Positions 1 to 5,644 of a DNA stretch of 10,393 nt are shown one piece after another. The notes beneath the pieces are model-generated. The model worked only from the letters and a program-made list of their open reading frames with translations. It ran no database searches and had not been told where the DNA came from. The position numbers and the translations under genes are program-made. The DNA comes from an uncultured Bacteroidota bacterium (GTDB taxonomy: Bacteria; Bacteroidota; Bacteroidia; Chitinophagales; Chitinophagaceae). The stretch lies in the NCBI GenBank assembly GCA_903929655.1, contig CAIYVS010000221.1:1-10393 (forward strand), written 5' to 3'. Positions within the stretch are counted from its first letter, which is position 1; every line of letters begins with the position of its first letter.

Positions 1-498
1 GCTAACGCACAGGCAACTTCTTCTGCTAACCAGAACGTGGCGCTTAACCTGTCAAATGCTATCGCAATCACTTTCGTTTCTACAGGAACAGCTACAGGAT
101 CTGCAGTGTCTATTCCTTTTTCTACTGTAGCTGATTACACTAATGGTGTTACTTCATCTGCTCAGCAATTGAAAATACAGTCGAACAAGGCATTTAACCT
201 GACAGTTAATGCTAATGCTGCAAACTTCACTTATTCAGGATCTACTACTCCTTCACCTACTATGCCGGTAAGTGGTGTACTTGCAGCACAAGTTACTGCA
301 AACGGTACGGGTGGAACAGTTGCATCAGCTTTCAACAGCGCTTATGGCAATCTTACCAGCACTGCACAGAGCCTAATATCAGCTTGCTCTAACGGTGGCA
401 ACCAGACTTTCTCAGTACAATATCAGGCTACTCCTGGTTTCGCATATCCTGCAGGTACTTATACTACCAACGTAATTTATACTGCTACTCAGCCTTAA
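1..498 (+). CDS. Secreted Asn/Thr/Ser-rich repeat-family protein, copy 1 (5' end outside window)
   Basis: The frame is open from base 1 and ends at TAA 496-498, giving 165 residues. It begins ANAQATSS, which lines up with the end of the signal peptide and the A|Q cleavage point of the two downstream paralogs, so only about 17-20 N-terminal residues are missing. Motifs shared with copies 2 and 3 are LSN near the N-terminus, then STG..TG, a DYTNGV block, QQLKIQSNK, a FTYSGSTTPSP block, NGTGG and the C-terminal PGFAYPAGTY..NVIYTATQ. The protein is poor in charged residues and has one Cys, in SACSNGG. The alternating hydrophobic pattern and the G-x-Y strand at the C-terminus suggest an exported Ig-like beta-sandwich, loosely recalling spore-coat-U or pilin-like domains; this is inference and no family is firmly recognised. 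Its Asn codons are mostly AAC (12 AAC, 5 AAT), unlike copy 2, which hints at higher expression. Confidence 0.85.
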   Translation, partial: ANAQATSSANQNVALNLSNAIAITFVSTGTATGSAVSIPFSTVADYTNGVTSSAQQLKIQSNKAFNLTVNANAANFTYSGSTTPSPTMPVSGVLAAQVTANGTGGTVASAFNSAYGNLTSTAQSLISACSNGGNQTFSVQYQATPGFAYPAGTYTTNVIYTATQP

Positions 499-524
499 TA
501 TAAAATATTTAAACAAAATATGTT

Positions 525-554
525 AAGAGTTCCGCATCTGCGGGACTCTTTTTT
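525..554 (+). terminator. Intrinsic terminator after copy 1
   Basis: Bases 525-535 pair with 540-550: an A-T pair, then AGAGT/ACTCT, then TCCGC/GCGGG with one T-G wobble, closing on the loop ATCT (536-539). A run of six T (549-554) follows. It lies about 27 bases after the stop codon. Confidence 0.85.
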
Positions 555-732
555 GTTTCCCGCAAGGCCTGGCAAGGAAAATACATTCTGCTGGCAGACA
601 CATACGAAACTACTGATTGCAAAAAAAAGATGATAAGTAATAAATACAGAAAATCGCACATTTCTCGCTGTATTCCTATTGCTAATGATTTGCTATTTGC
701 TTACAAAGGCAATGTTAAGTGGCCCGAAAAAC

Positions 733-763
733 TTCCCCTCTCTTAATATATTTCCAATCTTTG
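733..763 (+). promoter_or_regulatory. Possible Bacteroidota-type promoter ahead of the repeat array
   Basis: AATCTTTG at 756-763 differs from the TAnnTTTG -7 consensus at the first base, and TTC at 733-735, 20 bases upstream, is one base from the TTG -33 element. If it is used, transcription would start at about 768, where the purine-rich repeats begin, making the array a 5' leader of the gene at 984. Both boxes are imperfect, so this is weak. Confidence 0.22.
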
Positions 764-983
764 TACAGAGAAAAATAGGTACTGATTAAGAGAAAAATAA
801 AATCGTATAAAGAGAACAAAAGGTACTAAAAAGAGAAATAAAATTGCAAGAAGAAAAGAGTTCTGATTACGAGAAAAAAACAGAGTTCTGAACAAGAGAA
901 AAAATGATAAAGGTAAAAGGGTTCCAGGCATGAGAAAAAATGGAATTCTTGATTAAAGAGAAAAAATAAAGGAAAACAAAGAG
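763..983 (+). repeat. Degenerate purine-rich tandem repeat array upstream of copy 2
   Basis: A short unit approximating GTTCTGATTAAGAGAAAAA recurs with drift. GAG words, mostly GAGAAAAA, start at 768, 790, 812, 833, 858, 871, 883, 896, 932, 958 and 981; the main spacings are 21-26 bases, with one longer unit of 36. The best cores are GGTACTGATTAAGAG at 778, GTTCTGATTACGAG at 860, GTTCTGAACAAGAG at 885, GTTCCAGGCATGAG at 921 and TTCTTGATTAAAGAG at 946. The + strand is almost pyrimidine-free between cores and has stops in all three frames, so it is not coding. A-tracts recur roughly every two helical turns, so the DNA may be curved. The array runs up to the start codon at 984, so it is probably leader and/or operator DNA. 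The rest of this intergenic stretch, 555-755, shows nothing I recognise. Confidence 0.7.
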
Positions 984-1595
984 ATGAAAAAGAAAATACT
1001 TTTATTAGCAATGATGTGCTTCGTCATGCTGTCTGCAAAAGCCCAAAGCAGTTTAGCAAGTAGTCATAGTTCCGGCAATGCCTTTTACGGATTCAATAAT
1101 AGCAATGGCGCATCAGCATCTGCCCGTCAGAATATAGGAATGACACTTTCAAACGTCATCGCTTTAAGCTTTATTTCTACCGGATCTGCAAATGGCAACG
1201 TAATAGATATTCCACTCAGCTCAGTATCAGATTATACAAACGGCGTAACATCACCTGTTCAACAATTAAAAATCCAATCCAATAAAGAATATAATATTAC
1301 TGTAAATACCAATTCACCCAAGTTTACCTATGTAGGGGATGTAACTCCCGCACCTAATGTTGCAGTAGGTGAAGTGCTGGCTCTAAAAGTAATAGGAAAT
1401 AAAACAGGGGGGGCTGTAGCTTCCGAATTTAATAATATTTCCGGCGCATTAAGCAGTACATCCCAAAACCTTGTAACTAATGGTGCAACAGGCGGTTACC
1501 AGACTTTTTCCGTACAATATAAAACTACTCCCGGCATTGTTTTCCCTTCAGGTATCTATTCTGTAGCGGTAGTATACACAGCCTCTCAGAAATAA
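984..1595 (+). CDS. Secreted Asn/Thr/Ser-rich repeat-family protein, copy 2
   Basis: This is a 203-aa protein of the same family as its two neighbours. Residues 1-20 form a signal peptide (MKKKILLLAMM...SAKA) with predicted cleavage A20|Q21. Residues 21 to about 45 are a Ser/Gly/Asn-rich segment (SSLASSHSSGNAFYGF and onward) that the other copies lack. The shared core follows: LSNVIALSF, STGSANG, DYTNGV, QQLKIQSNK, FTYVGDVTPAP, GGAVASEFN, QTFSVQY and the C-terminal PGIVFPSGIY strand. The start ATG lies at the end of the purine-rich repeat array; A-rich AAAGGAAAAC just upstream is a plausible weak ribosome site. Asn codons are mainly AAT (15 AAT, 4 AAC). A G7 run at 1407-1413 lies in the reading frame, which is intact. 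Function is unknown; export to the envelope or surface is inferred from the signal peptide. Confidence 0.88.
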   Translation: MKKKILLLAMMCFVMLSAKAQSSLASSHSSGNAFYGFNNSNGASASARQNIGMTLSNVIALSFISTGSANGNVIDIPLSSVSDYTNGVTSPVQQLKIQSNKEYNITVNTNSPKFTYVGDVTPAPNVAVGEVLALKVIGNKTGGAVASEFNNISGALSSTSQNLVTNGATGGYQTFSVQYKTTPGIVFPSGIYSVAVVYTASQK

Positions 1596-1621
1596 TTTTA
1601 ATATATTTTTTTATCGTAAGT

Positions 1622-1651
1622 AAAATGCCATCTCCTTAGGGTGGCGTTTTT
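1622..1651 (+). terminator. Intrinsic terminator after copy 2
   Basis: AAAATGCCAT (1622-1631) pairs with GTGGCGTTTT (1641-1650), ten pairs including two T-G wobbles, around a nine-base loop (1632-1640). The 3' arm ends in a T5 run, 26 bases after the stop codon. Confidence 0.8.
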
Positions 1652-1849
1652 GCTTTATTTAATAGATTATTGATAATCAATGTCTTATTAAATATATTTT
1701 AAGCAAAAACCTCACTTCCTGGTTTAATTAAGTGCTTAAGAATGGCTCAATTAGACTTATTTTTTATTCCGAATATTTGCATATCTCCGGGATTTTGTCT
1801 AAACTTGTATTAACAACTCATTAACTGGGTTGCCATAAAGGAGAAAGAC

Positions 1850-2401
1850 ATGAAAAAAATTATCACACTAATCATTGCGATAGCTGGGTTTTCGGCTGTT
1901 AGCATGGCACAAGGCGCAAGCGCCAGTGCAAGCCAAACTGTGGTTTTAACTTTGTCTAACGTAATGTCAATTACGTTCGTTGCTACAAGCACTAATACCG
2001 GTAACGTTGTAAATCTTCCTTTTTCTACACTCTCTCAATATGCAAATGGCATAGCGTCACAGCCGCAGCAATTAAGAATACAATCAAATAAGGCATATAA
2101 TATTAGCGTTGCAACCAACGCCTCCACTTTTGCATATTCAGGATCAGCTACACCTGCACCTGCAATGCCTGTTAATGGTGTTTTAGCATTACAGGTTTCA
2201 CAAAATGGTACTGGTGGTAATATTTCTTCAGAGTTTAATGGCACCTACGCAAGTTTATCAAACACACCGCATAGCCTGGTATCAGCTGGAGGATATGGAA
2301 ATAATAATACACTTTCTATACAATATGAAGCTAATCCCGGTATCAATTATCCTTCAGGTGTTTATGCTGCCAATGTAGTATATACAGCAAGCCAGCCATA
2401 A
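1850..2401 (+). CDS. Secreted Asn/Thr/Ser-rich repeat-family protein, copy 3
   Basis: This is a 183-aa protein with a signal peptide at residues 1-20 (MKKIITLIIAIAGFSAVSMA) and cleavage before Gln21. The start is well supported: AAGGAG at 1838-1843 lies six bases ahead of the ATG, the clearest Shine-Dalgarno site of the family. After a short GASASASQ linker, the mature protein has the shared blocks LSNVMSITFV, NLPFSTLSQYANG, QQLRIQSNK, AFAYSGSATPAP-like, NGTGG, SIQYEANPG and INYPSGVY..NVVYTASQ. It has no Cys in the mature part and few charged residues. It is preceded by about 200 bp of AT-rich DNA without a clear promoter (AATATTTG at 1772-1779 is a partial -7 match) and followed by its own terminator, so it is probably a separate transcript. 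Function is unknown; an exported beta-rich structural or adhesive protein is only a guess. Confidence 0.9.
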   Translation: MKKIITLIIAIAGFSAVSMAQGASASASQTVVLTLSNVMSITFVATSTNTGNVVNLPFSTLSQYANGIASQPQQLRIQSNKAYNISVATNASTFAYSGSATPAPAMPVNGVLALQVSQNGTGGNISSEFNGTYASLSNTPHSLVSAGGYGNNNTLSIQYEANPGINYPSGVYAANVVYTASQP

Positions 2402-2425
2402 AAAATATTTGTTTTTGTTTGTCAG

Positions 2426-2451
2426 GGCATTTTTCTAAATGCCTTTTTTTT
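2426..2451 (+). terminator. Intrinsic terminator after copy 3
   Basis: GGCATTT (2426-2432) pairs perfectly with AAATGCC (2437-2443) around the loop TTCT, followed by eight T (2444-2451). It lies 24 bases after the stop codon. Confidence 0.88.
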
Positions 2452-2542
2452 ATTCTATTCAGTCAGGGTAGATTCTAAAATCGCCTGTTCTGAAATTAAT
2501 ACCTGCTTCATAAGTTTTCTTTATAATTACATGGAATATTAG

Positions 2543-2575
2543 TTTGAACTTGAAAATGGTTTTTAACGAGATTTG
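2543..2575 (+). promoter_or_regulatory. Candidate promoter of the catalase locus
   Basis: TTTG at 2543-2546 and GAGATTTG at 2568-2575 are separated by 21 bases and resemble the Bacteroidota TTG / TAnnTTTG pair, with one mismatch at the first base of the second box. This would give a leader of roughly 20 bases before the ATG at 2601. No OxyR- or PerR-like operator could be identified by eye. Confidence 0.3.
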
Positions 2576-2600
2576 TATAGTAACCAATACTACATATTTT

Positions 2601-4118
2601 ATGACTGATAAAAAGAAAAACAGAAGGCTTACCACCGCCTCTGGCAAGCCATATACAGAACATGAAAATAGTATGACTATAGGAGCGTGAGGCCCCATAT
2701 TGCTCCAGGATTATATCCTGCATGAGAAAATGGCCCATTTCAACAGGGAGCGAATACCCGAAAGAGTTGTGCATGCTAAAGGCACTGGTGCTTTTGGTAC
2801 ATTTACTGTTACACACGATATCAGCAAATATACCCGTGCAAAACTGTTTAATAAAATAGGCAAGGAAACCAAAATGTTTTTGTGTTTTTCTACTGTGGGA
2901 GGTGAGAAAGGAAGCGCAGATACAGAGCGCGACCCACGCGGCTTTGCAATGAAATTTTATACAGAAGATGGTAATTGGGACCTGGTTGGCAATAACACAC
3001 CAGTGTTCTTCATCAAAGACCCGAAGAAATTCAGCGATTTCATTCATACCCAAAAAAAGAGATCCGAGAACCAATTGTAAAAGCCCTACAATGATGTGGG
3101 ATTTCTGGAGTTTAAATCCGGAGTCATTGCACCAGGTAATGATATTAATGAGCGATCGCGGCACACCACATGGTCATCGTCACATGAATGGATATGGCAG
3201 CCATACTTTCAGTATGATCAATGCTAAAAATGAAAAAGTATGGGTCAAATTTTATTTTAAAACCATGCAGGGCATCAAAAACTTTACCAATGACGAAGCT
3301 GCTGAAATGAAAGCGAAAGATGCAGATTTTGCACAACGTGACCTTGTAGAGGCCATCGATAGAAAAGATTTTCCAAAATGGGCGGTTAAAATACAAGTGA
3401 TGACAGATGAGCAGGCACACAATTCCACCTTCAATCCCTTTGATCTTACCAAGATATGGCCCCATGGCGATTTCCCATTGATTGATGTTGGAATTATGGA
3501 GTTGAATCAAATACCTAAAAACTATTTTGCCGATGTAGAGCAGTCTGCTTTTGCGCCCGCACATGTGGTAGACGGCATCAGTTATTCTCCCGACAAAATG
3601 TTGCAGGGCAGGTTACTCTCATATCCCGATGCACATCGTTACAGGCTGGGTGTAAACTACGAGCAGATACCCGTAAATAGATGTCCCTACATGGTGGCAA
3701 ATTATGAGCGTGACGGGCACATGAATATTAGCGGGAACGGAGAAGACAATCCTAACTACTATCCTAACAGCTTTGATGATATTTATGTGGACACCAATTA
3801 TAAAGAACAACCCATGGTGCTGGATAGTAATATCGCAGACTGGTTTGACAGGAATGGTGAAGGCGATAATGATCATTACACACAACCAGGATTGCTCTTT
3901 AATAAAGCCATGAACGATTATGACAGGCATAACCTGGTATCAAATGTAGTTGGTGCAATGAGCGGCATCAGCGGAGAAAAAAAGATATTATTATTAACAG
4001 GCAACTATGTCATTTTTTCCGTGCCGATGTAAAATTAGGCACAGCCATAGCAAAAGGTTTAGGCGTAAATATGGAGGCTATTATAGCCGAAATGAAACAC
4101 GAACCTGCAGCTATATAA
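2601..4118 (+). pseudogene. katA: Monofunctional haem catalase, disrupted by one stop and two frameshifts
   Basis: The family converts 2 H2O2 to water and oxygen in cytoplasm or periplasm. Reading through the lesions gives 505 codons, the normal length of a small-subunit catalase. Starting from ATG 2601 (TTASGKPYTEHENSMTIGA), the frame hits TGA at 2688-2690, where homologues have Arg in a G-x-RGP motif; a single C-to-T change of CGA explains it. The frame resumes at GPILLQDY and carries the distal His in RVVHAKG (residue 58) and Asn132 in GNNTPVFF. At 3052-3058 an A7 run has one A too many: with A6 the reading is HTQKRDPRTN, as expected. The second frame then runs through WDFWSL, RHMNGYGSHTF, FNPFDLTKIWP and the proximal haem Tyr341 in RLLSYPDAHRYRLG. 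At 3977-3983 a second A7 run is one A short; restoring it gives RQLCHFFRADVKLGTAIAKGLGV to the stop. Net frame change is zero. All catalytic residues survive, so decay is recent or the lesions are read errors. No clear Shine-Dalgarno site precedes the ATG. The symbol is by family, not by orthology. Confidence 0.88.
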
Positions 4119-4133
4119 GGATTTATTAAGATG

Positions 4134-4172
4134 AAAGGAGTATAACAAGGGACATTGTTATACTCCTTTTTT
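4134..4172 (+). terminator. Strong intrinsic terminator after the catalase
   Basis: A perfect 15-bp stem pairs 4134-4148 (AAAGGAGTATAACAA) with 4155-4169 around the loop GGGACA, and runs into six T at 4167-4172. It lies 16 bases after the catalase stop codon and separates that locus from the gene at 4243. Confidence 0.93.
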
Positions 4173-4242
4173 ATTAATTTCGCGAAACCAAATGATTTCA
4201 ATAGGCCTTGGCAGATACAGATCATTATACAAATTATGAAAG

Positions 4243-4704
4243 ATGAAAAACCTGGTGAACAAAGTATCTGGAATGGTATCCGATGCTAAAGATGCGGTGA
4301 TGGAAAGCATGGAGAATGGTATGAAATTGTCTGAGCTTACTGATATGTTTTCTAAGGCCGGTGATGCTGCAAAAGAAAAATCAGAGAAATATACCAGCGA
4401 CCTTATTGCACTTTCACCTATTATAGAACAGATAGGTTTTAAGACAAAATCCATAAACCTGGGTATAGGCCTGAATCCTACCGTCTCATTTAATTTCGAA
4501 AAATTTAAAGAAACGGACCCGGAAACAAGGCAAAAAGTATTGGACGAACATAAGGACAAAGTACTTTTAGGAATGATGGTTAAAGCTTTGATAAGTGCAG
4601 ATGATTATCAAAGTAAAATAAAGCTCGGATCGTTCAAATTCAATACCATCACCATAACGGTGGGCCTGGCGCCAAGCATCAGTATACAACTATTGCCTAA
4701 ATAA
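4243..4704 (+). CDS. Hypothetical 153-aa protein
   Basis: I do not recognise this protein. Residues 1 to about 55 are predicted mostly helical and amphipathic, rich in Lys, Glu, Met and Ala (MKNLVNKVSGMVSDAKDAV, then SKAGDAAKEKSEKY). The second part alternates hydrophobic and polar residues in three likely beta strands (INLGIGLNPTVSFNF; KLGSFKFNTITITVG; PSISIQLLP), separated by a charged helical stretch (KETDPETRQKVLDEHKDK). There is no signal peptide, transmembrane segment or Cys, so it is probably cytoplasmic or peripheral at the membrane. An ATG seven bases upstream, at 4236, is in another frame, so 4243 is the best start; the ribosome site is weak. It begins 70 bases after the catalase terminator, and no hairpin separates it from the histidine-rich gene 42 bases downstream, so the two may share a transcript. 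Confidence 0.75.
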   Translation: MKNLVNKVSGMVSDAKDAVMESMENGMKLSELTDMFSKAGDAAKEKSEKYTSDLIALSPIIEQIGFKTKSINLGIGLNPTVSFNFEKFKETDPETRQKVLDEHKDKVLLGMMVKALISADDYQSKIKLGSFKFNTITITVGLAPSISIQLLPK

Positions 4705-4746
4705 TCCTTTTATTAAACATTAATTAATTAGTCAAAAAATAGGAAC

Positions 4747-4977
4747 ATGAAGAAAGGAATAATTGCATTATTAATAATCACAATTTTCAGTTTTGCATCT
4801 GCTGATGTTTATGCAGCTCATCATAGCCACCATGCTCACCATGTCCACCATACTCATTATGCACATCATGCACGCCATAGTCATCATTCGCATCATACAT
4901 ATGCGCATCACGCATCACCACGTACACAAACACCTAGTATTAGTTTGCCGCAATCTGAATTACCCAATTCAAATTAG
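4747..4977 (+). CDS. Small secreted histidine-rich protein
   Basis: This is a 76-aa protein. Residues 1-23 form a signal peptide (MKKGIIALLIITIFSF...DVYA) with predicted cleavage A23|A24. Mature residues 25-55 are a histidine array with 18 His in 31 positions, mostly as an HHx triplet (HHSHHAHHVHHTHYAHH and onward). The tail is Ser/Pro/Thr-rich and has no His. AGGA at 4741-4744 precedes the ATG closely. Dense His pairs are known to bind Ni, Zn, Cu or Co, so a periplasmic or extracellular metal-binding or storage peptide is the natural inference, but no transporter or metal regulator is visible nearby. The CAT/CAC-rich DNA also gives open alternative frames, which could raise doubt, but the clean signal peptide directly joined to the array argues for this frame. 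It may be co-transcribed with the gene at 4243. Confidence 0.82.
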   Translation: MKKGIIALLIITIFSFASADVYAAHHSHHAHHVHHTHYAHHARHSHHSHHTYAHHASPRTQTPSISLPQSELPNSN

Positions 4978-4998
4978 TAGATACTCAATATAATATGA

Positions 4999-5039
4999 AA
5001 TGTCCCTTTTTACCTTAGTGAAGGAGGGCATTATTTTTT
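4999..5039 (+). terminator. Probable terminator between the convergent arms
   Basis: The stem is imperfect: AATG (4999-5002) with CATT (5029-5032), CCCT (5004-5007) with AGGG (5025-5028), and an inner CCTT/AAGG (5013-5016, 5021-5024) around AGTG, with a one-base and a five-base bulge. Six T follow (5034-5039). It would serve the histidine-rich gene; its 3' arm overlaps the stop codon of the opposing thioesterase gene. Confidence 0.5.
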
Positions 5040-5504
5040 ACGTTGGCCCTTTCTTATTAAAGCATCATTATAGTGTTCCTTTTCCTCCGACGATACCGGT
5101 CTTATTTGGGGAATAAGCGTTGGTTTGGCATTATCATCAAGTGCTACAAAAGTAAAGTATGCCTCGTTGATCATATAGGTTTCCATGCTGATCACCTTAC
5201 GGGCCCAGGCACGTACAAATATTTCCATAGATGTGTCGAAAGCCCGTGTTATTTTAGCTTTTATCGTTATAATATCCCCGATCTTGGCTGGGTTTTTAAA
5301 TAGTACTTTGTCCAGGGAAACCGTTACGGCTATTTTCTCTGCATGGGTCTGTGCACAAATTGCAGAAGCTGTGTCCATCCATTGTATCAATCTTCCGCCT
5401 TGCAACATTCCCATAGGATTTGCGTCATTGGGATAAACAACCTCGGTCATCAGTGTCTCAGAATCCGAAGGAGTTTTGGTTTTTATTTTTTTTGGCATCG
5501 TCAT
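5031..5504 (-). CDS. Acyl-CoA thioesterase, hotdog fold (YciA/BFIT-like)
   Basis: It hydrolyses acyl-CoA to free fatty acid and CoA in the cytoplasm; substrate range cannot be read from sequence. With the start at 5504 it has 157 residues, typical for a single-hotdog enzyme of this group. The diagnostic block is at residues 22-48: VVYPNDANPMGMLQGGRLIQWMDTAS, in which Asn29, Gly36-Gly37 and Asp44 match the conserved N-x(6)-GG-x(6)-D pattern that lies around the active site and CoA pocket. VTVSLDKVLFKNPAKIGDII, then the strand with ARA- and EAYFTFVALD, complete the fold. The ATG at 5549 would add 15 residues (MSRNIDFCNVQTGKS) unlike the family N-terminus, whereas the ATG at 5504 has AGGGAAA just upstream; GATTTTTG on the minus strand inside that 15-residue stretch resembles a -7 box, also favouring the shorter form. 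The C-terminus is Lys/Arg-rich (RKGQRKK). It is a monocistronic gene converging on the histidine-rich gene. Confidence 0.85.
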   Translation of the reverse strand: MTMPKKIKTKTPSDSETLMTEVVYPNDANPMGMLQGGRLIQWMDTASAICAQTHAEKIAVTVSLDKVLFKNPAKIGDIITIKAKITRAFDTSMEIFVRAWARKVISMETYMINEAYFTFVALDDNAKPTLIPQIRPVSSEEKEHYNDALIRKGQRKK

Positions 5505-5590
5505 AGATTTCCCTGTTTGAACATTGCAAAAATCAATATTTCTGCTCATTCAGCAGATGATCCGTATCATCCCTAAGATGTATTAATAAG

Positions 5591-5620
5591 AAGGCCTCAA
5601 GCACAGAAGCTTAAGGCCTT
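5591..5620 (-). terminator. Terminator hairpin after the outer-membrane protein gene
   Basis: On the + strand AAGGCCTCAAGC (5591-5602) pairs with GCTTAAGGCCTT (5609-5620), twelve positions with one C/A mismatch, loop ACAGAA. It lies 24 bases beyond the stop codon of the - strand gene that ends at 5645. On that strand the following bases are T-rich but interrupted, so it is a moderate terminator. The hairpin could also insulate the thioesterase gene from read-through. Confidence 0.65.
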
Positions 5621-5644
5621 GTTGCATTATATGTCTTGCCTGTA

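Noticed and set aside
763..983. The repeat array as a CRISPR array
   Set aside because: Units are degenerate, abut with no unique spacers of constant length, are not palindromic, and no cas gene is present.
743..1011. Two antisense open frames of about 60 residues, rich in Phe, Leu and Ser, across the repeat array
   Set aside because: They are the complement of A-rich purine repeats, which gives TTT/CTC/TCT codons without stops. The composition is periodic, there is no ribosome site, and they overlap each other and the start of the gene at 984.
2688..2690. TGA read as an amino acid (recoding) in the catalase
   Set aside because: No other complete gene in the window ends in TGA, which briefly suggested recoding, but the sample is tiny, other genes use normal TGG for Trp, no SECIS-like element is evident, homologues have Arg here, and two frameshifts lie in the same gene. 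A simple nonsense change fits better.
3042..3070. Programmed ribosomal frameshift at the A7 run of the catalase
   Set aside because: Catalases are not known to use frameshifting, an in-frame TGA precedes the site, and a second opposite shift would also be needed.
2508..3164. 218-residue antisense open frame over the catalase start
   Set aside because: The opposite strand encodes recognisable catalase over the same bases, and the antisense product has no recognisable features.
4793..4993. Alternative-frame ORF rich in Met, Ile and His overlapping the histidine-rich gene
   Set aside because: It is a shadow of CAT/CAC repeats read one base off; the other frame has a clean signal peptide.
5505..5549. 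Longer N-terminus of the thioesterase from the ATG at 5549
   Set aside because: The added 15 residues do not resemble the family, there is no ribosome site, and a -7-like box lies within them; the ATG at 5504 has AGGGAAA upstream. The longer form is not excluded.
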